NCBI GenBank assembly: GCA_964490325.1
Contig: CAZBBX010000015.1
Coordinates: forward strand, 1-52,174
Reading direction: 5' to 3'
Length of the DNA stretch: 52,174 nt
Origin: DAOPJM01 sp964490325
GTDB lineage: Bacteria > Bacillota > Clostridia > Christensenellales > CAG-138
In this document: positions 1 through 5,533 of the stretch, piece after piece
Layout: every line of letters starts with the position of its first letter
Numbering within the stretch: the stretch's first letter is position 1
Program-made: the position numbers and the translations under genes
The notes under the pieces: generated by a model
The model's database searches: none
Seen by the model: the letters and a program-made list of their open reading frames with translations, nothing else
Told to the model about the DNA's origin: nothing

Positions 1-151
1 CGAAGCCGTCCTTGACGGCTAAATCCGGCGACATGCGCGGCGGATTTGATACCTTGCTTCCCACTTTGGGTCTCCAAAAGGGCAAGAGAAAGCCCTGCCG
101 CAGCAGTCTCGTCAAAAAGCGTGAGCTTTTTGGCGAAGCCGGCTATGCCGG
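1..151 (+). repeat. Modular hairpin repeat, copy R1 (partial)
   Basis: Plus-oriented copy of an intergenic repeat also found near 14.9-15.4, 18.9, 31.7 and 46.8 kb. In order it shows hairpin H5 (GCCGTC-CTT-GACGGC, 5-19), H2 (AAATCCG...CGGATTT, about 20-48), H3 (a stem around the loop GTCT, about 52-97), a spacer reading CCCTGCCGCAGCAG, H4 (GTCAAAAAGC...GCTTTTTGGC, about 110-135) and a second H5 (GCCGGC-TAT-GCCGGC, 137-151). It abuts the stop codon of the RibU-like gene, and the left edge of the window may cut it. The element does not appear to code for protein. Confidence 0.85.
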
Positions 152-1042
152 CTAATCGGGTATCACCACGCCCAAGAACACCAGTGACGCGGCGATGAGG
201 ATACAAGCCAATGTGATGCCGATGATGGGCTGCACCTTGTCCACATTCCCCTTCCTTGCCTGCGCCAAGCCATAGATGGAGAAGCCCAGCGCGGGTCCCG
301 CAAAGGCGATCGACTCGATGCCGATGATGGACAGCTCCACATCCACCCGAAGCAGCCATGCCTCCCTGCGTCCATAGCGGCCGACAAGGTAGAGCGCGGC
401 GATAAGGATGCCGCTTATGGCAAGTGCAACGCCCCAAGCTCCCCAGCGGTTGAAGCGCGGTCTGTTGGGCATAGGCTCCAATTCCGTCTTGAGAAACAAC
501 CGCGACAGGGGCTTGTAGACAAGCAGAACGATAAGGCCGTTGATGAGCGGCTTTACAAGGTTGAACAGCGCAATATAGCCAAGGATGCCGACCACCTGCT
601 GCTGCGCGGCGGCGTAGTTCAGGCTCGGTCCCACAAAGTACAGCGGCGTAAGAAAATAGTTGCACAGCAGCATCATCGCCTCGACGGTGAGGATGTAGGC
701 GCCCAAGGCTGCAACCGCATGCTTTTTGGTGCGATAGCGGCGGTACATCAGCCCCAGGGGAATGACAGCCACCCCCGTAGCCAAAATGTGCATGACGATG
801 CCCAGTATGCCGCTTGACGCGCTGACCGTAACGCCCTGCACCACCGACACCACGACCGTCATCACAAGCGCCCACCAGGGACCGTAGGCAAAGGCCGCGA
901 CCATGATGGGTACATCCGCCATGTCATATTCCAGGAAGGATACGGGCGGGGGCGCGGGGAAACGCACGAACAGCGCCAGCACCACGCCCAGCGCAGCAAG
1001 CACGCCAAGGCGGGTCAATCGCTTAATGTTTGGATCTCTCAT
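152..1042 (-). CDS. ECF transporter S component, RibU/FmnP-like, with C-terminal extension
   Basis: Predicted membrane substrate-binding subunit of an energy-coupling-factor importer, 296 residues. The first two thirds look like the riboflavin S component: a basic start followed by six hydrophobic segments, the motif DVPIMVAAFAYGP, a Gly/Ser-rich loop (SASSGILG) and NYFLTPLY. Family knowledge suggests riboflavin as substrate. The last roughly 100 residues add two or three more hydrophobic helices after a polar linker, which an ordinary S component of about 190 residues lacks. I chose the second ATG because AGGAGGAAG lies 6-7 nt before it; the upstream in-frame ATG at 1072 sits before that site. 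No energizing ATPase or T component is nearby, as is usual for group II ECF systems. The leader does not match an FMN riboswitch. Alternative: an S component for another vitamin or queuosine-type substrate. Confidence 0.7.
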   Translation of the reverse strand: MRDPNIKRLTRLGVLAALGVVLALFVRFPAPPPVSFLEYDMADVPIMVAAFAYGPWWALVMTVVVSVVQGVTVSASSGILGIVMHILATGVAVIPLGLMYRRYRTKKHAVAALGAYILTVEAMMLLCNYFLTPLYFVGPSLNYAAAQQQVVGILGYIALFNLVKPLINGLIVLLVYKPLSRLFLKTELEPMPNRPRFNRWGAWGVALAISGILIAALYLVGRYGRREAWLLRVDVELSIIGIESIAFAGPALGFSIYGLAQARKGNVDKVQPIIGITLACILIAASLVFLGVVIPD

Positions 1043-1073
1043 GGGATACTTCCTCCTCCGTGAAGCGTGCATT

Positions 1074-1136
1074 CGTCAAGGGCTGACGCATCGGCCTTTC
1101 GCCGACCTTTGCAGCGCGACCACTTACCTAAATGGT
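1074..1136 (-). promoter_or_regulatory. Leader of the RibU-like gene: operator-like dyad and two hairpins
   Basis: The imperfect palindrome ACCACTTACCTAAATGGT (1119-1136) overlaps the predicted transcription start, a position suited to a repressor operator. Further into the leader are two small hairpins: TCGGC-CTTTC-GCCGA (1091-1105) and CGTCA-AGGGC-TGACG (1074-1088). The pattern does not match the FMN, THF or preQ1 riboswitch consensus as I know them. Confidence 0.45.
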
Positions 1137-1144
1137 TCATACCT

Positions 1145-1173
1145 ATTTTATCAATTCATTTCGATTTTGTCAA
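1145..1173 (-). promoter_or_regulatory. Sigma-A promoter of the RibU-like gene
   Basis: On the minus strand TTGACA (1168-1173) and TAAAAT (1145-1150) are separated by 17 nt, close to consensus. The predicted start near 1138 gives a leader of about 95 nt. Confidence 0.8.
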
Positions 1174-1249
1174 TCATATAATTATAATATGTACAAATAG
1201 AAAATACACGCAGCTTTTCATGAAAGTCATGTAAAGATACGGAAAAGGA

Positions 1250-1278
1250 TTCACAAAAAATGCAGCGCATGGTATGAT
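1250..1278 (+). promoter_or_regulatory. Promoter of the M3 peptidase gene
   Basis: TTCACA (1250-1255), a 17-nt spacer and TATGAT (1273-1278), with an extended -10 TG one base upstream. The predicted start is about 20 nt before the ATG, leaving room for the AAAGGAG ribosome site. Confidence 0.7.
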
Positions 1279-1306
1279 AAGGAAAAATTGGTAAAGGAGT
1301 AGGATC

Positions 1307-3016
1307 ATGTGGAAATTTTCCGAGCTGCCCTATGAAAGGCCCAACTGCGGCGCTGTGCGGAGGAGCCTGAACGCCAAGCTGAAGCGTTTTGAGTCCGCCC
1401 CCGATTATGCGGCGCAGCGTGCCGCCTTGATCGACCTGAGCCGTTCAACGTACGACTTTTTCACTCCCGCCACCTTGGCGCAGATCCGCAGCGACATCAA
1501 CACCAAGGATCCCTTCTACGAGAAGGAGCGCAAGTTCTGGGACAGCTACCTGCCCAAGCTGCTGCCCTTCCAAAAAAAGATGATGGACGCCCTCATCCAT
1601 GCCCGCTTCCGCAAGGAGCTGGAGGCGGAATTCGGCACGATCAGCTTCCAACAGGCGGAGGCGCAGATCCGTTTGGCCGACCCCAAGCTGATCCCCAACA
1701 TGGTGCAGGATTCCCTGCTGGGCAGCCGCTACAGCAAGCTCACGGCAGGCTGCAAGGTGGAGTTTCAAGGGGAGAGCTGCAACTTCTACGGCCTGCTCAA
1801 GCACATGGAGGATCCCGACCGCAGTGTGCGGGCAGCGGCCTTTGTCGAGTGGGCCAAGCTGTACGAAGGCGTCAGCGGCGAGCTGGACGAGATCTACGAC
1901 AAGCTGGTCAAGCTGCGCACGGATTCGGCGCACAAGCTGGGCATGCAGGACTATGTGGAGATGGCGTATCTCAACCGCGGCCGCTACGACTATGGCCCCG
2001 CCGAGGTCAAGCGCTTCCGCGAGGCGGTCGTCCAATACATCGTGCCGCTGTGCGCCAAGCTCTATGAGGAGCAGCGGGTGCGCATCGGTGCGGACAAGCT
2101 GCACTGGTATGACGAAAGCTTCTTCTACAGCGACGGCAACGCCGTACCCATCGGCAATAAGGACGAGTTGGTGACCAAGGCGCAGCAGATGTATCGCGAG
2201 CTTTCGCCCGAAACGGGGGAGTTTTTCGACTACATGTGCGAGCACGAGCTGTTCGATCTGGAGACCCGCGACGGCAAGCACATGGGCGGCTACTGCACCG
2301 ACCTGTTCAACGTGCAAAGCCCCTTCATCTTCTCCAACTTCAACGGCACCTCTGCGGACGTGGACGTGCTGACCCACGAGGCGGGGCACGCATTTCAGGC
2401 CTACCTTGCCATGCGCACCATCCTCCTGCCCGACCAGATGCAGGCGCCCATTGAGATCTGCGAGGTGCATTCCATGTCGATGGAGCACTTCACCTATCCG
2501 TGGATGGAGCTGTTCTTTGGCGACAAGGCGGACAAGTATCGCTATGCGCACCTTGCAAGCGCGCTGCGCTCCATCCCCTACCTCTGCGCCGTGGACGACT
2601 TTCAGCACCGCGTGTACGCAAAGCCCGACATGAGCCGCGAGGAGCGCTATGCCGCTTGGCACGCGGTGGAGGAGCTGTACCTGCCGTGGCGCGACTACGA
2701 CGGCAACGCCTTCTTAGAGAAGGGCGGGTTCTGGATGCAGAAGCAGCATATCTTCCTGTATCCGTTCTACTACATCGACTATGCCTTGGCGCAGATGGGC
2801 GCCTTCAACTTCTACCTCAAGATGCTCACGGACAGGGAAGCCGCCTTTAGCGACTACCTCAAGCTCTGCCGCGCAGGCGGTACGGTGGGCTACAAGGCGC
2901 TGTTGTCGGTGGGCGGACTGGACGATCCCTTTAAGGAGGGTACGGTCGAAAAGATCGGCAAGGCCGTGGAGCAGCAGCTTCACAGCATGGCCGACGCCTT
3001 GGCGGCAAAGGCCTAA
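1307..3016 (+). CDS. M3 family oligoendopeptidase (PepF-like)
   Basis: Cytoplasmic zinc metallopeptidase expected to cut short peptides. The protein has 569 residues, normal for clostridial M3 oligoendopeptidases, and no signal peptide or membrane segment. The zinc site is visible as HEAGH at residues 357-361, with the third ligand Glu in CEVHSMSM about 25 residues later (386), the spacing typical of the thimet oligopeptidase family. The long helical N-terminal half matches the family's channel-forming domain, and the C-terminal helices continue to the end without truncation. The start is fixed by AAAGGAG shortly before the ATG. It is a single-gene unit with its own promoter and a strong terminator. 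Family is secure; substrate range is inferred. Confidence 0.93.
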   Translation: MWKFSELPYERPNCGAVRRSLNAKLKRFESAPDYAAQRAALIDLSRSTYDFFTPATLAQIRSDINTKDPFYEKERKFWDSYLPKLLPFQKKMMDALIHARFRKELEAEFGTISFQQAEAQIRLADPKLIPNMVQDSLLGSRYSKLTAGCKVEFQGESCNFYGLLKHMEDPDRSVRAAAFVEWAKLYEGVSGELDEIYDKLVKLRTDSAHKLGMQDYVEMAYLNRGRYDYGPAEVKRFREAVVQYIVPLCAKLYEEQRVRIGADKLHWYDESFFYSDGNAVPIGNKDELVTKAQQMYRELSPETGEFFDYMCEHELFDLETRDGKHMGGYCTDLFNVQSPFIFSNFNGTSADVDVLTHEAGHAFQAYLAMRTILLPDQMQAPIEICEVHSMSMEHFTYPWMELFFGDKADKYRYAHLASALRSIPYLCAVDDFQHRVYAKPDMSREERYAAWHAVEELYLPWRDYDGNAFLEKGGFWMQKQHIFLYPFYYIDYALAQMGAFNFYLKMLTDREAAFSDYLKLCRAGGTVGYKALLSVGGLDDPFKEGTVEKIGKAVEQQLHSMADALAAKA

Positions 3017-3063
3017 GGGGGCCGATCGTCAAAGGGAAAGGCTTTTGTGCAAGCTGAATAAAC

Positions 3064-3102
3064 AGGAGCTGCTGCAGATGTAATTCTGCGGCAGCTCCTT
3101 TT
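3064..3102 (+). terminator. Intrinsic terminator of the M3 peptidase gene
   Basis: AGGAGCTGC and GCAGCTCCT form a long stem (extended by TGCAG/CTGC) followed by TTTT. It lies between convergent genes. Confidence 0.85.
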
Positions 3103-3129
3103 GATCGCTATTTTGGGTCGATGCTGTTG

Positions 3130-3810
3130 TTACAGACCCAGCTCGGCCTTCATCTTCGCCAGCTCGTCATCCACCTCGGCCTTGCCGACGTTGGCGTACT
3201 TCTCCTCCAGCGCCTTTGCCTCGTCGATGGGCTGCGCGTTCAGCTCGCTCATGGCGTTGGACGTGTCGAGCATACGGTTTGCCTTCTCCTCCATGCGGTT
3301 GAAGGCGTCCATGTTGCCCTGCGCACTGTTCATGGCGCCTGTGATCTCGTTGACCTTGTTCTGCGTGCGCGCCACCGCCACCTTCGCCTTGATGGCGTCA
3401 CGGCGGCTGCTCAGCTGCTGGATGTCGCGGGTCAGCTTGTCGTGCAGCTGACGCATCTTCTCGGCGTTCTCATGCGCCGCAACATAGGCGGTGTTCAGCG
3501 AAGCGCCGTTCGCCTCCAGCTCCTGCTTCTTGGCGATGAACACGCGTGCGTCCTCCTCGCTGCCTGCGCGCAGCGCACGCTTGGCAAGATCGGTATAGCG
3601 CGCCACCTCCGCCGCGTTGGCGTCGACAAGACGCTTGGTGCGCGTCTCCTCCGCCATGACGCCTGCGGTCTCCTTCTTGACCTCCGCCAGATCGTCGCTC
3701 AGCTCACGCAGATACTGATCGACCATCTTTTCGGGATCCTCCATCTTGTCCAGAAGGGCGTTGACGTTCGACTTGATGATGTCGTTGAAACGGGACAGAA
3801 TGCTTGCCAT
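3130..3810 (-). CDS. pspA: PspA/IM30 (Vipp1) family membrane-stress protein
   Basis: 226-residue, almost entirely helical coiled-coil protein. It begins MASILSRFNDIIKSNVNALL, the amphipathic membrane-binding helix characteristic of PspA/Vipp1, and continues with the family's EDPEKM and YLRELSDDLAEVK region and an internal KKQELEAN segment. PspA family members assemble on the inner face of the cytoplasmic membrane and preserve its integrity under stress. The start at 3810 is supported by AAGAAAGGAAG about 10 nt upstream; the longer in-frame reading overlaps the upstream gene and encodes a non-family extension. The gene follows the Gly-rich membrane-protein gene by about 20 nt and almost certainly shares its transcript, so the two probably act together at the membrane. 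Confidence 0.92.
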   Translation of the reverse strand: MASILSRFNDIIKSNVNALLDKMEDPEKMVDQYLRELSDDLAEVKKETAGVMAEETRTKRLVDANAAEVARYTDLAKRALRAGSEEDARVFIAKKQELEANGASLNTAYVAAHENAEKMRQLHDKLTRDIQQLSSRRDAIKAKVAVARTQNKVNEITGAMNSAQGNMDAFNRMEEKANRMLDTSNAMSELNAQPIDEAKALEEKYANVGKAEVDDELAKMKAELGL

Positions 3811-3830
3811 AGCTATTGCTTCCTTTCTTG

Positions 3831-4916
3831 TTATTCGTATTTCTTTGCTCGATCCTCGGCGTCCGTATTGCCAAAGGTGTTGAGCGGGGTCTCTAAGATG
3901 CGGCGCGTATCCTCCGCCTCCTTGTTCTTTTGCGCCTTGGCCTTCTTCCACCAGAAGAACGCCATTACGAGGATCAGCAGCACGATCAGCACGATCAGCA
4001 CGATGGGCCAAGGCGACTTGTTCACATGCATGATCTTCTCACCCGTCAGGCGAAACGCCTCGCCGATGAAGCTGCTGTTGGTGTAGTTCGTGTCGTCGTA
4101 GAAGCAGGCGTCCACATACTCTTGAAAGATCGTGATCGCCTCGTCGTCCATCACCAGCCTTGCGGAGGCGCCATAGTAGGTGCAGGCTTGGTAGTCGTCG
4201 ATGTCGCTGCCGTTCAGAACGGGTGCAAAGATGAGCAAAAAGTGCGCCTGATCGTCGAACAGCGCCGCATATTTTGCGGAGGCATAGCTCTCCAGCGCCG
4301 TGTCGTCCATGTCAAGGATGTCCGTTGTGATGTAGGCGTAGCCAAGCACGCCTGTGGCGCTGTAAAAGGACTTCAGCCCGCTCTCCATTTGGGAAGCAGC
4401 GCTGACAAAGCCCACCGTGTCTGTATAGTAGCCCGTGTTATGCACCGTCACGTTGGTGAGCTTCTCCCGCTCAACGGACGAGCTTGTGGAGCCTTTCGAG
4501 TAGGAGTCTGACTGCCAAATGCTTGTCGAGCCCGCCGCGCCCGCGCAGGCCACGCAGGAACCGCAGGTGGATAAGCTCAGAAGGGCAACGATCAAAATGG
4601 CAATGAGCAGGAAGGCCAGGATCGAGCCGAAGCAGCCGCCGCCGCGGCGCGGTCCGCGAAAACCGCCGCCCATCGGGGGACGATGCATCCCGCCGCCGTA
4701 GTAGCCACCGCCGCCGTAGCCGCCTCCGCCGCGATTGCCGCCAAAGCTGCCGCCCGAGCTGCCGCCGCGATTGCCGCTAAAGCCGCCGGAGCTGCCGCCG
4801 CGGCTTCCGCCGAAGCTGCCGCCAAAGCCGCCTCCACCTCCGCCGCCAAAGCCGCCGCCACCGCCGCCTCCGCCGCCGCCACCGCCGCGGGAAAGTAAGC
4901 GCTCTTGCCTTACCAT
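3831..4916 (-). CDS. Gly/Arg-rich bitopic membrane protein with TPM-like extracellular domain
   Basis: 361 residues in four parts. Residues about 10-95 are extraordinarily Gly-rich (unbroken Gly runs, then repeated GGSFGGSRGGSSGG-type units with Arg, Ser, Phe and Tyr). A membrane helix lies at about 100-120 (FGSILAFLLIAILIVALLSL), followed by a Cys cluster (STCGSCVACAG). A folded region of about 170 residues contains VERE, SGLKSFYSATGV and HFLLIFAPV, reminiscent of TPM/DUF domains linked to membrane-protein quality control. A second helix (about 303-323) and a charged cytoplasmic tail finish it. If the N-terminus is cytoplasmic, the Gly/Arg domain is inside and the TPM-like domain outside. 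It precedes pspA in an operon with its own promoter. I do not recognise a named family with confidence; TPM-like is inference from fold cues. Confidence 0.75.
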   Translation of the reverse strand: MVRQERLLSRGGGGGGGGGGGGFGGGGGGGFGGSFGGSRGGSSGGFSGNRGGSSGGSFGGNRGGGGYGGGGYYGGGMHRPPMGGGFRGPRRGGGCFGSILAFLLIAILIVALLSLSTCGSCVACAGAAGSTSIWQSDSYSKGSTSSSVEREKLTNVTVHNTGYYTDTVGFVSAASQMESGLKSFYSATGVLGYAYITTDILDMDDTALESYASAKYAALFDDQAHFLLIFAPVLNGSDIDDYQACTYYGASARLVMDDEAITIFQEYVDACFYDDTNYTNSSFIGEAFRLTGEKIMHVNKSPWPIVLIVLIVLLILVMAFFWWKKAKAQKNKEAEDTRRILETPLNTFGNTDAEDRAKKYE

Positions 4917-4954
4917 AGCCTGTTCCTCGATTCTTCCGTGTCTTGTTGCCGTTC

Positions 4955-4983
4955 AGTATAGCAAGCTTTCCCCGCTTTGGCAA
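4955..4983 (-). promoter_or_regulatory. Promoter of the Gly-rich protein / pspA operon
   Basis: Minus-strand TTGCCA (4978-4983), 17-nt spacer and TATACT (4955-4960). The transcript start is about 32 nt before the ATG. Confidence 0.75.
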
Positions 4984-4995
4984 GCTGCACGGATA

Positions 4996-5023
4996 GAAAA
5001 AGACCGTCACCTAAGCGACGGCC
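4996..5023 (-). terminator. Terminator of the small peptide gene
   Basis: On the minus strand GCCGTC and GACGGT pair around a short loop and are followed by CTTTTT. It lies between the peptide gene and the next minus-strand promoter. Confidence 0.7.
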
Positions 5024-5041
5024 TTATTCATGTTTTTGAAA

Positions 5042-5215
5042 TTAGTCCTTGGGAATACCGATCTCCAGACCGCCCACGTCGCCGCCGTCGCCGCTGCCGC
5101 CGCCGTCGCCGCCGCCGCTGCCTTCATCGCCGCCGACCCAATTGCTGCTCGAGGTGATGATGTCGCTGACATCCCAATCCATGACCTTCACGGCAGGAAC
5201 CTCATACTTTTTCAT
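5042..5215 (-). CDS. 57-residue peptide with Gly/Asp-rich tail, unknown function
   Basis: Small protein beginning MKKYEVPAVKVMDWDVSDII and ending in a Gly/Asp/Ser-rich tail (about residues 28-50, with GG and GGG runs) and EIGIPKD. The start is firm because GGAGGAA lies just before it. The gene has its own good promoter about 170 nt upstream and its own terminator, so it is expressed as a separate unit. The N-terminal pattern MKKYE-x-P-x-(V/I)-x-V resembles a widespread class of short clostridial peptides whose role I cannot name, some of them near peptide-modification genes. No modification enzyme is adjacent here. No transmembrane segment and no Cys are present. Candidates are a precursor-like peptide or a regulatory small protein; both are guesses. 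Confidence 0.7.
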   Translation of the reverse strand: MKKYEVPAVKVMDWDVSDIITSSSNWVGGDEGSGGGDGGGSGDGGDVGGLEIGIPKD

Positions 5216-5382
5216 TGATGTTTCCTCCTTCCTCGAAGACTTTGATGCCCGTAACTCGTAAACTCGGACAAATGACCGAAAGCCGCGCTTGCTGTTTGCC
5301 GACGCTTCTGTCCGCAAAAGCAAGACCTGTGATCGTCTCTCGGCGTCTAAAGCTATACGCGCACCTACTAAATTACAGAGTT

Positions 5383-5411
5383 ATTGTATCACCTGTCCCG
5401 ATGGAATGCAA
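5383..5411 (-). promoter_or_regulatory. Promoter of the small peptide gene
   Basis: Minus-strand TTGCAT (5406-5411), 17-nt spacer and TACAAT (5383-5388). The leader from about 5376 to 5216 is some 160 nt, long for a 57-codon gene; I found only a weak GACGC/GCGTC pairing inside it. Confidence 0.75.
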
Positions 5412-5475
5412 CCTTTTTTTCTAAATTGTTAATTTTTTTAGAAGTCTTGAAAATGGCTGAATTTGGGCTGAAATG

Positions 5476-5510
5476 CGGACGCGGAGGCTTCCCCTTTGCC
5501 CCCGCGTCCG
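5476..5510 (-). terminator. Hairpin behind the secreted MBL-fold gene
   Basis: Perfect 9-bp stem CGGACGCGG/CCGCGTCCG starting about 24 nt after the stop codon on the minus strand. No immediate T-run follows, so it is a terminator or mRNA-end stabiliser with moderate certainty. Confidence 0.55.
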
Positions 5511-5533
5511 TAGCTTCCTCTCTCCTATTCCTG

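Noticed and set aside
1043..1140. FMN, THF or preQ1 riboswitch before the RibU-like gene
   Set aside because: Leader too short and lacks the conserved core sequences of these classes.
1445..2662. Long open frame antisense to the M3 peptidase
   Set aside because: A GC-rich codon-position shadow: no ribosome site, no recognisable domain, and the sense gene is certain.
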